The translations under genes and the position numbers were made by a program. The notes beneath the pieces were generated by a model that saw only the letters and a list, made by a program, of their open reading frames with translations, searched no databases and was not told the DNA's origin. Shown piece by piece: positions 7,631 to 17,339 of a DNA stretch of 36,580 nucleotides; the first letter of the stretch is position 1; each line of letters opens with the position of its first letter. The stretch spans positions 1-36,580 of the forward strand of contig JAGSYU010000029.1 in assembly GCA_018262575.1 (NCBI GenBank), read 5' to 3'. This DNA comes from Pseudomonadota bacterium. Lineage in GTDB: Bacteria; Pseudomonadota; Alphaproteobacteria; Rhizobiales; Pleomorphomonadaceae.

Positions 7631-8758
7631 ATGTTCGACCGCCTATCCCTTAACCGACGCCGCTTTCTCAAAACCACCACCGCCGGTTTGCTCTTCGGCG
7701 CGGTTCCTGGCCTTGTTTCCGGACGCGCGCGTGCCGCCGACGGCCTGACAGTCGGCTTCGTCTACGTCGGCCCCAAGGACGACTACGGCTACAACCAGGC
7801 CCACGCCGAAGGCGCCGCCGCCGTCAAGGCACTCGACGGTGTCACCGTCGTCGAGGAGGAGAACGTGCCCGAGACCGTCGACGTCCAGAAGACGATGGAA
7901 TCGATGATCAACCTCGATGGCGCCACGCTGCTGTTTCCAACATCCTTCGGTTACTTCGACCCGCATGTCCTCGCCGTCGCGGCCAAGTATCCCGATACTC
8001 AGTTCCGCCATTGCGGCGGCCTCTGGCAGGCGGGCAAGCACCCCGAGAATGTCGGTTCCTATTTCGGCTACATCCATCAGGGCCAGTATCTCAACGGCAT
8101 CGCCGCCGGCTACGCCACCAAGTCCAAGAAGATTGGCTTCGTTGCCGCCAAACCAATCCCGCAGGTCCTGCAGAACATCAACGCCTTCCTGCTTGGCGCA
8201 CGCTCGGTCGATCCCGCCATAACATGCCAGGTGATCTTCACCGGCGAATGGTCGCTGGCCGTCAAGGAGGCCGAAGCCGTCAATGCGCTGGTCGACCAGG
8301 GCGCCGATGTCATCACCTGCCACGTCGACAGCCCGAAGGTGGTGGTACAGACCGCCGCCGGTCGTGGCGCTTTCGTCTGCGGCTACCACGCCAACCAGTC
8401 GCCGCTCGCCCCTGACAAATACCTCACCGGCGCCGAGTGGGCCTGGGGCAATGTCTACACCGACTTCGCCAAGAAGGCGCTGGCCGGCGAGAAGCTCGGC
8501 AATTTCGTGCGCGGCGGCCTGAAAGACGGTTTCGTCAAGATGAGTCCGCTCGGTCCGGCGGTGTCCACCGAGGCGCGCAACACGTTCGAGGCGACGCTCG
8601 CCGAGATCATGAAGACCAAATATTCAGTGTTCAAGGGACCGCTCAAAGACAACAAGGGCAACGAGGTCATCGCCGCCGGTGCCGCTTATTCCGAGGACGC
8701 CATCGAGCTTGAGAGCATGGCCTATCTCGTCGATGGCGTCGTCGGCTCCGCCTCATGA
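7631..8758 (+). CDS. BMP-family (PnrA-like) ABC transporter substrate-binding protein, Tat-type signal
   Basis: A 375-residue protein that opens with a twin-arginine signal: RRRFLK at 9-14, a hydrophobic stretch, and probable cleavage after ARA near residue 35. The mature part is of the basic membrane protein (BMP) family (VGFVYVGPKDDYGYNQAHAEG, then GFVAAKPIPQVLQNINAFLLGAR), which binds nucleosides and related N-rich compounds. It is the first gene after the sigma-54 promoter, with permeases and ATPase downstream. In this operon the likely ligand is biuret, triuret or another ureide, by inference from the hydrolases. The start was set by GGGAG upstream and the signal peptide; an open frame reaches back to 7505. 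Confidence 0.85.
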   Translation: MFDRLSLNRRRFLKTTTAGLLFGAVPGLVSGRARAADGLTVGFVYVGPKDDYGYNQAHAEGAAAVKALDGVTVVEEENVPETVDVQKTMESMINLDGATLLFPTSFGYFDPHVLAVAAKYPDTQFRHCGGLWQAGKHPENVGSYFGYIHQGQYLNGIAAGYATKSKKIGFVAAKPIPQVLQNINAFLLGARSVDPAITCQVIFTGEWSLAVKEAEAVNALVDQGADVITCHVDSPKVVVQTAAGRGAFVCGYHANQSPLAPDKYLTGAEWAWGNVYTDFAKKALAGEKLGNFVRGGLKDGFVKMSPLGPAVSTEARNTFEATLAEIMKTKYSVFKGPLKDNKGNEVIAAGAAYSEDAIELESMAYLVDGVVGSAS

Positions 8759-8798
8759 GGCCGAGCCGACACCGCGATGCGCTGAACGGAGAGCGCCA

Positions 8799-9929
8799 AT
8801 GACGATCGGAATCGACAACCTGAGCGAGGCAGCCGTCCCGGCTGCTGGCTCCTGGGCCGGACATCTCGCCGAATGGACTGCCCGGCGCCTTGAGCCGGTG
8901 GTCATTGGCCTCGGCGCCATCCTGATCGGCCTCGTGCTGTTCTCGCTGTTCATCCTGGCGCTCGGCAAGTCGCCGCTGCTGCTGTTTCAGTTGATGTATA
9001 CCGGCGGGTTCGCCAGCTGGTTCTCCATCCAGAACAGCCTCAGCCGGGCGGCGCCTCTGCTGTTGACCGCACTCTGCGTCGCACTGCCGGCCCGCCTCGG
9101 CCTTGTCGTCATCGGCGGCGAGGGGGCGCTTGCCCTCGGCGGCGTCGCGGCAGCGGCCGCCGCTCTGCCGCTTGCCCATCTATTGCCGCCGGTTCCCACG
9201 CTCGCCGGCATCGCGCTCGCTGCCATGCTGGCCGGCGGCATCTGGATCGGCTGCGTCGGTGCCCTGCGCCATTACCGCGGTGTCAACGAGACCATCTCGT
9301 CGCTACTCATGTCCTACATCGCCATCGCCGTCATGAACCAACTGATCGAAGGCCCGTTGCGCGATCCGGCCAGCCTCAACAAGCCGTCGACCCTACCGCT
9401 ACCGGCCGATTACCTGATCGGCCCGCTGCCGGGCATGGACGTTCACTGGGGTTTTGCCATCGGCATCGCCACCTGCGTCCTCTCCTATCTGCTGATCGAG
9501 ACCACCACCTGGGGCTTCGCCGCCCGGGTTGCCGGCGGCAATACCCGAGCCGCCGAGGTACAGGGATTGCCGGTCGGACGCCTGATCGTCGGCTTTACGG
9601 CGCTGGCCGGTGCCTGTGCCGGCCTCGCCGGCATGATCGAGGTGGCCGCCGTCCAGGGCAGCGCCAACGGCTCGCTCATCGCCGGCTACGGCTACACCGG
9701 CATCCTCGTCGCCTTCCTCGCCCGCCACAACCCGCTTGCCATCATCCCGGTCGCCATCCTGATCGGCGGCATCGACGCTTCGGGGGGCTTGATCCAGCGG
9801 CGCATGGGCCTGCCCGACGCCACGGTGCTGGTGCTGCAGGGAACGCTGTTCGTCGTCATCCTGGCCTGCGAGACCCTCTATGGCCGATTCAAGCCGTTCA
9901 ACCCCGACCTCTGGAAGAGAGACCTCTGA
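8799..9929 (+). CDS. BMP-type ABC transporter permease 1
   Basis: A 376-residue polytopic membrane protein of the branched-chain/BMP permease family (YufP-like). A short hydrophilic N-terminus is followed by about 9-10 hydrophobic segments. The cytoplasmic loop GFAARVAGGNTRAAEVQGLPVGRLI is the usual ATPase-contact region. The ATG has GGAGAG upstream. The second permease starts within its stop codon. It forms half of the inner-membrane channel fed by the Tat-exported binding protein. Confidence 0.9.
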   Translation: MTIGIDNLSEAAVPAAGSWAGHLAEWTARRLEPVVIGLGAILIGLVLFSLFILALGKSPLLLFQLMYTGGFASWFSIQNSLSRAAPLLLTALCVALPARLGLVVIGGEGALALGGVAAAAAALPLAHLLPPVPTLAGIALAAMLAGGIWIGCVGALRHYRGVNETISSLLMSYIAIAVMNQLIEGPLRDPASLNKPSTLPLPADYLIGPLPGMDVHWGFAIGIATCVLSYLLIETTTWGFAARVAGGNTRAAEVQGLPVGRLIVGFTALAGACAGLAGMIEVAAVQGSANGSLIAGYGYTGILVAFLARHNPLAIIPVAILIGGIDASGGLIQRRMGLPDATVLVLQGTLFVVILACETLYGRFKPFNPDLWKRDL

Positions 9930-10855
9930 TGGAAAGCACCGCCATCGGCCTTTGGGGCATACCCCTTGCCATCCTCGCCGGAGCCATCCGGGTCTCGACG
10001 CCTTTCATTTTCGTCAGCCTCGGCGAGACCATCACCGAGCGGTCCGGACGCATCAATCTAGGTCTTGAGGGCACCCTGGTGTTCGGCGCCATGACCGCCT
10101 ACGCGATCGCCGTCGTCACCGGCTCGCCCTGGCTGGGCGTCGCCGGCGCCATGGCAGCCGGCGCGTCGTTCGGCCTCATCCACGGGTTCATCTGTCGCTG
10201 GCCGAAGGTCAACGACATCGCCATCGGCATTGCCATGATGCAGTTTGGCCTCGGACTGGCCTTCTTCCTCGGCAAACCTTACATCCAGCCGGCGGCGCCG
10301 CACCTGCCATCAATTCCCTTCGGCTTCTGGTCCGGCCTGCCGCAGATCCAGGCCGCCCTCGACATCAATGTGCTGTTCCTCATCGGTGCGGCGCTGACCT
10401 TTGCCCTGCGCTGGGTACTCGCCAATACCCGCATCGGCCTCACCCTGCGCGTCGTCGGCGATTCGACCGACGCAGCTCGCGCCATGGGCATCGATCCCCA
10501 CCGGGTGCGCCTTGTCGCCACCGCCGTCGGCGGGGCGTTCGCAGCCGTCGGCGGCGCCTACCTGTCACTCTACTATCCCGGGGCCTGGAACGAGGGCATC
10601 TCCTCCGGTCAGGGCCTGATGGCTGTCGCTCTTGTCATCTTCGCCCGCTGGAACCCGGTCGGCTGTTTCCTCGCCGCGCTGCTGTTCGGCGGTGCCGGTG
10701 CTCTTGGCCCCGCCTTGCAATCGGTCGGCGTCACCTCGGGCTACTACCTGTTCTACGCCGCTCCCTACGCGCTGACGCTGGTCATCATGATCGCCACCTC
10801 GTCGCCGAACCGGCCGGTACCAGGCATGCCGGGCGCCCTATCGCTGACCAAGTGA
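9929..10855 (+). CDS. BMP-type ABC transporter permease 2
   Basis: A 308-residue permease of the same family (YufQ-like). Typical motifs are [27 protein letters not shown] near the N-terminus and [19 protein letters not shown] in the coupling loop. Its ATG overlaps the TGA of the preceding gene, indicating translational coupling and a heterodimeric channel. The following gene is biuret hydrolase, 46 bp away with its own ribosome-binding site. Confidence 0.9.
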   Translation: MESTAIGLWGIPLAILAGAIRVSTPFIFVSLGETITERSGRINLGLEGTLVFGAMTAYAIAVVTGSPWLGVAGAMAAGASFGLIHGFICRWPKVNDIAIGIAMMQFGLGLAFFLGKPYIQPAAPHLPSIPFGFWSGLPQIQAALDINVLFLIGAALTFALRWVLANTRIGLTLRVVGDSTDAARAMGIDPHRVRLVATAVGGAFAAVGGAYLSLYYPGAWNEGISSGQGLMAVALVIFARWNPVGCFLAALLFGGAGALGPALQSVGVTSGYYLFYAAPYALTLVIMIATSSPNRPVPGMPGALSLTK

Positions 10856-10901
10856 TCCCCTTCCGGCGAAAAATCCCTGTGACTTTACAGAGGAATTCGA
10901 G

Positions 10902-11591
10902 ATGACCGCACCGCTCCGCACCCTGGCTGCCGATCCCTATCCCTGGCCCTACAACGGCGATCTCCGGCCGAAAAACACCGCCCTGATCATCATCGACATG
11001 CAAACCGACTTCTGCGGCAAGGGCGGCTACGTCGATGCCATGGGCTACGACCTGTCGCTGACCCGAGCGCCGATCGAACCGATTTCCCGAGTGCTCGCCG
11101 CCTTTCGTGCCAAGGGCTATCATGTTCTGCACACCCGCGAGGGACACCGGCCCGACCTGTCCGACCTGCCGAAGAACAAGCGCTGGCGTTCGCAGCGCAT
11201 CGGCGCCGGCATCGGCGACGCCGGCCCCTGCGGCCGCATCCTGGTGCGCGGCGAGCCCGGCTGGGAGATCATTGATGAGTTGGCTCCGCTCCCCGGCGAG
11301 ACGATCATCGACAAGCCGGGCAAGGGCTCGTTCTGCGCCACCGACCTCGAGCTGATCCTCAGGCAGCAGGGCATCGACAACCTGGTGCTGACCGGGATCA
11401 CCACCGACGTCTGTGTCCACACCACCATGCGCGAAGCCAACGACCGTGGCTTCGAGTGCCTGCTGCTGGAGGACTGCTGCGGCGCCACCGACCATGGCAA
11501 CCACCTCGCTGCCATCAAGATGGTCAAGATGCAGGGCGGCGTGTTTGGCGCCGTCTCCGATTCCGACACTCTTGTCGCCGCGCTCGGCTGA
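10902..11591 (+). CDS. biuH: Biuret amidohydrolase (cysteine hydrolase, isochorismatase-like)
   Basis: A 229-residue isochorismatase-like hydrolase. The N-terminus ([10 protein letters not shown]), the [14 protein letters not shown] segment and [16 protein letters not shown] follow the biuret hydrolase of Rhizobium leguminosarum as I remember it. Catalytic residues D32, K138 and C171 have the same spacing as the D36/K142/C175 triad of that enzyme. BiuH converts biuret to allophanate and ammonia in the cytoplasm, and the allophanate hydrolase encoded downstream would finish the job. GAGGAATTC precedes the ATG. Ureidoacrylate hydrolase (RutB) is a relative, but there are no rut genes here. Confidence 0.85.
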   Translation: MTAPLRTLAADPYPWPYNGDLRPKNTALIIIDMQTDFCGKGGYVDAMGYDLSLTRAPIEPISRVLAAFRAKGYHVLHTREGHRPDLSDLPKNKRWRSQRIGAGIGDAGPCGRILVRGEPGWEIIDELAPLPGETIIDKPGKGSFCATDLELILRQQGIDNLVLTGITTDVCVHTTMREANDRGFECLLLEDCCGATDHGNHLAAIKMVKMQGGVFGAVSDSDTLVAALG

Positions 11592-11627
11592 CGCCGTCGC
11601 CGCCTCGATCCAGAAAGGAGCGCCAGC

Positions 11628-13178
11628 ATGGCCGTTATTCGCGATCGCCCGCTACCGGTTGCCGGCCAGGCGGTGAGCGTCGAGACGCTCGACATGACCA
11701 TGCGCTTCGGGGGCTTCACCGCCCTCGACAATGTGTCCTTGCGCTTTCCGGCCGGTGGCTTTCATGCCCTGCTCGGCGAGAACGGTGCCGGCAAGTCGAC
11801 GCTGGTCAAATGCATCATGGGCTTCTACCGGCCAACGTCGGGATCGCTGATGATCGACGGCCGCGAGGTCGAGGTCGCCTCGCCACGCGATGCCGCGCTC
11901 TATGGGCTCGGCATGGTCTACCAGCATTTCACCCTGGTGCCCTCGCTCACCGGTGCCGAAAACCTGGTGATCAGCCGCGCCGAGGTACCGACAGTGATCA
12001 ACTGGGCCAAAGAGCGGCGCCTGCTCGCCGACTTCATGGCCGGCATGCCCTTCGACATCCCGCTTGACCGTCCGGTGCGCGATCTTGCCGCCGGCCAGAA
12101 GCAGAAGTTGGAGATCGTCAAGCAACTCTACCTCGGTCGCAGCTTCCTGGTGCTCGACGAGCCAACATCGGTACTGACACCAGCCGAGGCGGACGAAATG
12201 CTCGGCCTCGTGCGTGGCATGACAGAGCGCGGCGAACTCACCGTGCTGATGATCAGCCATAAGTTCCATGAAGTGCGCAAGTTTGCCGACACGGTGGCCA
12301 TCCTGCGCCGCGGCCGGTTGATCGGCAGCGGGCGGGTCGAAGATCTCTCGACGGCCGAAATGGCGGCGATGATGATCGGCGACGTCAAGCTCGCCGAGCT
12401 GGATGACCGGGTCCCGACCAGCCCAACTGCCAGCCCTGTTCTCCGGATCGACCAGGCAGTGGCGCCCGACCGTTCCGGCCTCAAGGTGGTGGAAATCGCC
12501 GACCTCGGCGTCCGCGCCGGTGAAATCGTCGGCGTTGCCGGCATCTCCGGCAACGGCCAGAAGGAGCTCGCCGAGATGCTGGCAGGGCAGCGGCCTCTCA
12601 CGTCCGGTCGCATCCTGGTCGGCGACAAGCCCTATGGGGCGAGCCGAACCGACACGGTCGAGCATAAGGTGCGTTTCATTCCCGAGGAGCCGCTGCAAAA
12701 CGCCTGCGCGCCCAAGATGAGCGTCGCCGAGAACCTTTATTTCCGCGCCTTCGATCGAGCAGCCGGCGGAGGCCGCACCTTCAAGCTATCAAGGCCGGCC
12801 ATGCGCCGCCACGCCGCCAGTCTCGTCGCCGACTTCAAGGTCAAGACGTCGTCGCTGGCTTCGCCGATCGCGGCGCTGTCGGGCGGCAATGTCCAGCGCG
12901 CCGTTCTGGCGCGCGAGCTGACCGGCGATGTCGATCTCCTCATTGTCGCCAACCCCTGCTTCGGACTTGATTTCTCGGCCGTGGCCGAGATCCGCGCCCG
13001 TATCATGCGCGCCCGTAACGCCGGTGCGGCGGTCCTGTTGATCTCCGAGGATCTCGACGAGCTTCTCGAGCTGTCCGACCGCATCCTCGTCATGTCCGAG
13101 GGGCGTATCGTCTACGAGACCCACGCGCAAACCGCTGACGTGGCGGTGATCGGCGCCCACATGGCGGGACACCACTGA
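11628..13178 (+). CDS. BMP-type ABC transporter ATPase (two nucleotide-binding domains)
   Basis: A 516-residue double ATPase. Domain 1 has Walker [10 protein letters not shown] (50-58), the signature-like [15 protein letters not shown] and Walker [10 protein letters not shown]. Domain 2 keeps the signature [15 protein letters not shown], but has a degenerate Walker A ([10 protein letters not shown]) and a Walker B ending in Asn ([12 protein letters not shown]), normal for BMP- and ribose-type ATPases. It energises the two permeases. The next gene's ATG overlaps its stop. Its place after biuH, not next to the permeases, ties the hydrolase into the transport operon. Confidence 0.9.
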   Translation: MAVIRDRPLPVAGQAVSVETLDMTMRFGGFTALDNVSLRFPAGGFHALLGENGAGKSTLVKCIMGFYRPTSGSLMIDGREVEVASPRDAALYGLGMVYQHFTLVPSLTGAENLVISRAEVPTVINWAKERRLLADFMAGMPFDIPLDRPVRDLAAGQKQKLEIVKQLYLGRSFLVLDEPTSVLTPAEADEMLGLVRGMTERGELTVLMISHKFHEVRKFADTVAILRRGRLIGSGRVEDLSTAEMAAMMIGDVKLAELDDRVPTSPTASPVLRIDQAVAPDRSGLKVVEIADLGVRAGEIVGVAGISGNGQKELAEMLAGQRPLTSGRILVGDKPYGASRTDTVEHKVRFIPEEPLQNACAPKMSVAENLYFRAFDRAAGGGRTFKLSRPAMRRHAASLVADFKVKTSSLASPIAALSGGNVQRAVLARELTGDVDLLIVANPCFGLDFSAVAEIRARIMRARNAGAAVLLISEDLDELLELSDRILVMSEGRIVYETHAQTADVAVIGAHMAGHH

Positions 13179-13843
13179 TGACCGGCATTCGAGCTCTTCC
13201 CTACCCCTTTCCGTTGCGACGCGGCGAGCTGGCGCTGATCGTCATCGACATGCAGCGCGATTTCGTCGAGCCCGGCGGCTTTGGGGAAAGCCTCGGTAAC
13301 GACGTCGGTCGTCTGTCCGCTATCGTGCCAACGGTGAAACGGCTGATCGAGGGGTGCCGCGCCGCCGGCATACCGGTCATCCATACCCAGGAGTGCCACA
13401 GGCCCGATCTCGCCGACCTGCCGCCCGCCAAGCGCAACCGGGGCAATCCGAGCTTGCGCATCGGCGATCAGGGACCAATGGGCCGTATCCTGATCGCCGG
13501 CGCACCCGGCACCGCCATCCTCGACGAGGTAGCTCCACTTCCGGGCGAGCTCGTCATCCAAAAGCCGGGCAAGGGCGCCTTCTACGCGACATCGCTCCAA
13601 GACGAACTTCGGAAGCGGCATCTCAGCCAGTTGATCGTTGCAGGCGTGACCACAGAGGTCTGCGTCCAGACGACCATGCGCGAGGCCAACGATCGTGGCT
13701 ATGAGTGCCTGCTCGCCGAGGACGCCACCGAGAGCTATTTTCCCGAGTTCAAAGCGGCAACGCTCGACATGATCCGGGCGCAGGGCGCGATCGTTGGCTG
13801 GACAGCGAGCGTCGATACCATCCTGGAGGCGCTCGATGTCTGA
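13178..13843 (+). CDS. Second cysteine hydrolase (isochorismatase-like), triuret- or biuret-related amidase
   Basis: A 221-residue paralogue of the upstream biuret hydrolase with the catalytic set D24, K129 and C162 ([24 protein letters not shown]). It lacks the BiuH-specific N-terminus and [12 protein letters not shown] stretch (here [15 protein letters not shown]), so the substrate probably differs. Triuret hydrolase (TrtA) belongs to this superfamily and works ahead of biuret hydrolase, which makes triuret a natural candidate. Other ureides or carbamoylated amines are possible. Overlaps join it to the ATPase (1 bp) and the cupin (8 bp). I leave the symbol blank because the specificity residues are not known to me. 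Confidence 0.75.
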   Translation: MTGIRALPYPFPLRRGELALIVIDMQRDFVEPGGFGESLGNDVGRLSAIVPTVKRLIEGCRAAGIPVIHTQECHRPDLADLPPAKRNRGNPSLRIGDQGPMGRILIAGAPGTAILDEVAPLPGELVIQKPGKGAFYATSLQDELRKRHLSQLIVAGVTTEVCVQTTMREANDRGYECLLAEDATESYFPEFKAATLDMIRAQGAIVGWTASVDTILEALDV

Positions 13844-14186
13844 GACGACGCGCTTTCTTTCCGCCGGCAGTTGGGATGGGCTCGCCTTCGAGCCGTTCCG
13901 GGACGGCGTCGACATCCATTGGATCCGCCGTTTCGAGGCTGGCGGTCCGGGTGTGGCGCTGTTGCGTTACCAGCCGGGCGCCGGCGTGCCGCGCCACCGG
14001 CACACCGGGCTGGAGACCATCCTGGTGCTTGAGGGCGAACAATCGGACGAGGCCGGCGATTACGGCACCGGCAGTTTCGCCGTCAATGCCGAGGGCAGCG
14101 AGCATTCGGTCTGGAGCCGCCCCGGCTGCGTCGTGCTGATCCAGTGGCAAACGCCGGTCATCATTCTCGAGGAAGCCGCTTCATGA
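13836..14186 (+). CDS. Small cupin protein (ChrR-cupin type)
   Basis: A 116-residue single-domain cupin. The metal motif is visible as [17 protein letters not shown] (H, H and E ligands), and [18 protein letters not shown] forms the second half. It resembles the cupin domain of ChrR anti-sigma factors but has no zinc-finger part, so regulation of a sigma factor is unlikely. The start MSETTRF has GGAGG 6 nt upstream and overlaps the preceding gene by 8 bp; the next gene overlaps by 4 bp. Such tight coupling suggests a role in the ureide pathway, perhaps on an unstable intermediate, but the function is unknown. Confidence 0.75.
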   Translation: MSETTRFLSAGSWDGLAFEPFRDGVDIHWIRRFEAGGPGVALLRYQPGAGVPRHRHTGLETILVLEGEQSDEAGDYGTGSFAVNAEGSEHSVWSRPGCVVLIQWQTPVIILEEAAS

Positions 14187-15958
14187 CGCCTGTTCCCGCT
14201 TTCGAAATCACCGCGCTCCACGCCTATTACGCCGAAGGCGGCAGCCCCGAAGCGGTCATCGATCGGGTTTATGAGCGCATCGCCGAGGTTGGCGATCCCG
14301 GCATTTTCCTTCATCTCGCCGACCCCGCCGCCCTCAAGTCCGAGGCGGCAAAGCTCGGAAAATTCGACCCATTGGCAAAGCCGCTCTGGGGCATTCCCTG
14401 CGCCGTCAAGGACAACATCGACGTGGCGGGAATGCCGACCACCGCCGCCTGCCCCGACTTTGCCCATGTGCCCGCCGCCGATGCCTCCGTCGTGGCTCTC
14501 CTCAAGGCGGCCGGCGCCCTTGTTGTCGGCAAGACGAACCTCGACCAGTTCGCCACCGGTCTCGTCGGTGTGCGGACGCCACATCCGGTACCCGTCAATG
14601 CCATCGATCCCGCGCTGGTGCCGGGGGGCTCGAGTTCCGGCTCCGCCGTCGCCACGGCACAGGGCATCGTCAGCTTCGCCCTAGGCACCGACACCGCCGG
14701 CTCCGGTCGCGTGCCAGCCGGCCTCAACAACATCGTCGGCCTGAAGCCAACCTTCGGCGCCTTGTCCTGCTCCGGCGTTCTTCCTGCCTGCCGCACGCTC
14801 GACTGTGTCTCGATTTTTGCGCTCACCGCCGCCGATGCCTACCGGGTGTTCGCCGTCGCGGCTCGACCGGATCCTGCCGACGCCTACAGTCGTACCGTCT
14901 CGGTCGCGGCATTGGCGGTACCTGCAACACTTGCCATCGGCGTTCCCGCCCGACCGGATCGCCGCTTCTTCGGCGACGATGCCATGGCCACCGGCTTCGA
15001 AGCCGCCCTCGATCGCCTCCGGGCGCTCGGCCACCGCATTGTCGAACTGCCGTTCGACGACTTCTATCGCGTCGCCGACCTGCTCTACGAAGGCGCCTGG
15101 GTGGCCGAGCGCTACGCTGCTGTCCGCGACTTCTTCGATGGCCACGCCGACAGTTTTCATCCGGTAACGCGCCAGATCTATGCAGGTGCCAAGACGCTGT
15201 CAGCGGCCGATGCCTTTGATGGTCTCTACGCCCTTCAGGATCTCAAGCAGAAGGTCGCGCCGCTGATTGCATCCGTCGACCTCCTGTGCGTGCCGACGGC
15301 GCCGCGCCACTTCACCCGGGCCGAACTTGACGCCGAGCCGATCCGCGAGAATTCCCGCCTTGGCACCTACACCAACTTCGTCAACCTGCTCGACCTCTGC
15401 GGCATTGCCGTGCCGACCGGCCGTCGCGCCGATGGTCGGCCGATGAGTGTCACGCTGCTCGCCGCCGCCGGCCGCGACGGCCTCACCGCCGGCCTCGCCG
15501 CCCTCCTCCACCAGGACAGCGGCCTCGCGCCGGGTGCCGCCGGCTGGCGGAAACCGGCGGGCAAGCCCGATGGTATCGATCTTGTCGTGGTCGGCGCCCA
15601 TCTCCGGGGCATGCCGCTGAACCGCGAACTCGTCGATCTCGGCGCCACTTTCATCGAAGCGACGCACACCAGCACCAGCTACCGGCTCTACGAGCTCTCC
15701 GGCCAGAGCCCCGCCAAGCCCGGCCTCAAGCGCGTCACCGCCGGCTCGGGCGTCAGCATCGAAGTCGAGGTCTGGCGTCTCGCCCCGGCCGCCTTTGGCG
15801 CCTTCGTCGCAAACGTGCCACCACCGCTCGCCATCGGCAGCGTCGAACTCGAGGACGGTCGTACCACCAAGGGGTTCCTCACCGAGCCGATCGCCCTCGA
15901 CGGCGCCAGCGACATCTCGCACTTCGGCGGCTGGCGCGCCTTTGCCGCCAGCCGGTGA
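14183..15958 (+). CDS. atzF: Allophanate hydrolase
   Basis: A 591-residue protein. Residues 1 to about 440 form an amidase-signature domain with the Lys-cisSer-Ser triad K76 (AVKDNI), S150 (PGGSSSGS) and S174 (TAGSGR). The spacings of 74 and 24 equal those of AtzF from Pseudomonas sp. ADP. A C-terminal domain follows (VVGAHLRGMPLN, ATHTSTSYRLYEL, ISHFGGWRAF), as in full-length allophanate hydrolases. The amidase removes ammonia from allophanate; in characterised homologues the C-terminal domain helps decarboxylation, giving CO2 and ammonia. It is the last gene of the operon. Confidence 0.92.
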   Translation: MTPVPAFEITALHAYYAEGGSPEAVIDRVYERIAEVGDPGIFLHLADPAALKSEAAKLGKFDPLAKPLWGIPCAVKDNIDVAGMPTTAACPDFAHVPAADASVVALLKAAGALVVGKTNLDQFATGLVGVRTPHPVPVNAIDPALVPGGSSSGSAVATAQGIVSFALGTDTAGSGRVPAGLNNIVGLKPTFGALSCSGVLPACRTLDCVSIFALTAADAYRVFAVAARPDPADAYSRTVSVAALAVPATLAIGVPARPDRRFFGDDAMATGFEAALDRLRALGHRIVELPFDDFYRVADLLYEGAWVAERYAAVRDFFDGHADSFHPVTRQIYAGAKTLSAADAFDGLYALQDLKQKVAPLIASVDLLCVPTAPRHFTRAELDAEPIRENSRLGTYTNFVNLLDLCGIAVPTGRRADGRPMSVTLLAAAGRDGLTAGLAALLHQDSGLAPGAAGWRKPAGKPDGIDLVVVGAHLRGMPLNRELVDLGATFIEATHTSTSYRLYELSGQSPAKPGLKRVTAGSGVSIEVEVWRLAPAAFGAFVANVPPPLAIGSVELEDGRTTKGFLTEPIALDGASDISHFGGWRAFAASR

Positions 15959-16060
15959 CGATCAGTCAATCGCTGCCATCGCTGACCTGAGGATCGCGTC
16001 CCATGGCTTGGTGTAGCTGGCGCTGATGGTCACCGTGAAGTTCGGCACGGGCCTGCTTGG

Positions 16061-16456
16061 TCAGTTCGTCACTGCTGGCAAGCTGACGATGGGATCATTA
16101 CCAATCTGCTCGATGGTTTCCGGCGCTGTGTACCTAGCGCGTTGAACGGCCCATTCGTCGTTCTGTTCCAGGAGCAAGGCTCCAGTGAGACGGACGATGG
16201 CTTGGTCGTTTGGAAAGATGCCGACCACTTCGGTGCGTCGCTTGATCTCACCGTTTAGCCGCTCGATCGGGTTGGTGCTGCGCAATTTCGCCCGGTGTTC
16301 CTTCGGGAAGGTCATGTAGGCCAGCACATCCTCTTCGGCATTGCCCATGATGGTGGCCAGTTTAGGGACCGTGGGACGGATCTGATCGGCGACGGCGCGT
16401 CATTGGGTACTGGAGGCCTTGGCGGTCTCCTGAGCAAAGGCGGCCGCGAGACCCTA
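16061..16456 (-). pseudogene. IS256-family (mutator) transposase C-terminal remnant
   Basis: The intact part (16348-16061) reads DVLAYMTFPKEHRAKLRSTNPIERLN, then KRRTEVVGIFPND and EQNDEWAVQRARY, the hallmark C-terminus of IS256-family transposases. Upstream in the same frame FAQETAKASSTQ is followed by TGA (16402-16400) where the family has Trp, then AVADQIRPTVPKLATIM. A second stop, TAG, lies at 16456-16454. The N-terminal two thirds are not found, and no terminal repeats are seen. It is a dead fragment in the gap between the biuret and sugar loci. Confidence 0.85.
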
Positions 16457-16870
16457 CCGAACATTGCCGGTGACCACCGCGTTCAGAACCGACGCCACGA
16501 CAAGGCACGGCATCGAGCACCCTGCTTCGCGCCGCTCATCATTCGCCGATATTACGCGTGCGGTCCCCGCCCCGTCGGTATTGACGATCGCCGGTCGGCC
16601 CATCCGCGCCCAGCCCTCCATCTTCGGACACACCGATTAGCATTTTGGCTAATGCCCTTGGCTGAACCGACAGAACCGACTGTCTCGCTGGGAAAGGCTT
16701 GTCCAATCTCGACCGACAGCAAAATTCGCTAGGACTTTCCTGCCATTGGAGGAAATCCACTGCCCCTTTTTGCAGCAGTTTCCCCCTTGTTCGATCTGCC
16801 GGGATAATCGAAGGGTCTTGCCCTCGACTGGTCATTCGAAACTTCTGCGGCCCAGTCAAGAATTCAGATT
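16457..16870. other. Intergenic stretch without recognisable genes
   Basis: About 410 bp of mixed composition after the IS256 fragment. Short open frames exist on both strands, but none has a convincing start, ribosome-binding site or known motif. It may be further mobile-element debris; I cannot assign it. Confidence 0.5.
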
Positions 16871-16873
16871 TTC

Positions 16874-16902
16874 TTGACGGATCCAAGTATTGGTGTCATA
16901 TA
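16874..16902 (+). promoter_or_regulatory. Candidate sigma-70-type promoter for the LacI/ABC operon
   Basis: TTGACG (16874-16879) is a good -35 box, and CATATA (16897-16902) lies 17 bp downstream as a weak -10. The predicted start near 16909 would place the first LacI-type operator (16918-16929) just downstream, a common repressor position. The -10 match is only partial. Confidence 0.4.
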
Positions 16903-16914
16903 TCAAATCAGGAG

Positions 16915-16935
16915 AGAGTAAACGTTTACGTTGAC
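16915..16935. promoter_or_regulatory. LacI-type operator, distal copy (O2)
   Basis: GTAAACGTTTAC (16918-16929) is a perfect 12-bp palindrome of the LacI/GalR type with central CG. The surrounding 21 bp are identical to 17293-17313. It lies just after a candidate promoter and is probably bound by the LacI-family protein encoded 400 bp downstream. Confidence 0.75.
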
Positions 16936-17292
16936 TTTGCCGACCAAGAAATCAGGCAAGGCAGGTCAACAGCGACGCGTTGTGTCGCCCGAGAGGAATA
17001 CGACTTAGGCGTGATAATCTGCGAATGAAGATCGGTGAGGCGTCGCAACGCCGCACCGGCGACGGTAGAGTTTTGCGTGAACTCGAGAGCCTCTGGCGCG
17101 GCCAATGCCGGGATGGCGTCGTCGTGCCCGTCCCCTTGGGGGGATGATTGCGTTGGGTCAACCCGCCATGGCCGAGACCGGCACGGGTGGGCAGGCCAAA
17201 TGGGGAATCCCATTTCGAAGACCGTTGGAAGGTGTGAGCGAAAGCGTCGAAATCACCTGGAAACAGGGGGATGAAAATCCGGCAAATCCGCC
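16936..17292. other. 357-bp spacer between two identical operators
   Basis: No recognisable gene. Minus-strand and plus-strand open frames under 100 codons are present without clear start signals or known motifs. It could be a long leader, a spacer that allows repressor looping, or inserted DNA. Confidence 0.5.
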
Positions 17293-17313
17293 AGAGTAAA
17301 CGTTTACGTTGAC
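17293..17313. promoter_or_regulatory. LacI-type operator, proximal copy (O1)
   Basis: The second GTAAACGTTTAC palindrome (17296-17307) lies 33 bp before the LacI-family start codon. The 21 bp around it match the distal copy exactly. Autoregulation and control of the downstream ABC operon are the natural reading. Confidence 0.8.
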
Positions 17314-17339
17314 GAGTGGGCGACAGGAGGGAAACGGGT

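Noticed and set aside
10902-13843. Pyrimidine (Rut) pathway reading of the two isochorismatase-like genes
   Set aside because: No rutA, rutC or other Rut genes are present, while allophanate hydrolase and BiuH-specific residues are.
16915-17313. 21-bp direct repeats as transposon target duplications
   Set aside because: The repeats are too long for usual target duplications and contain a perfect LacI-type palindrome, so operator function is the simpler explanation.
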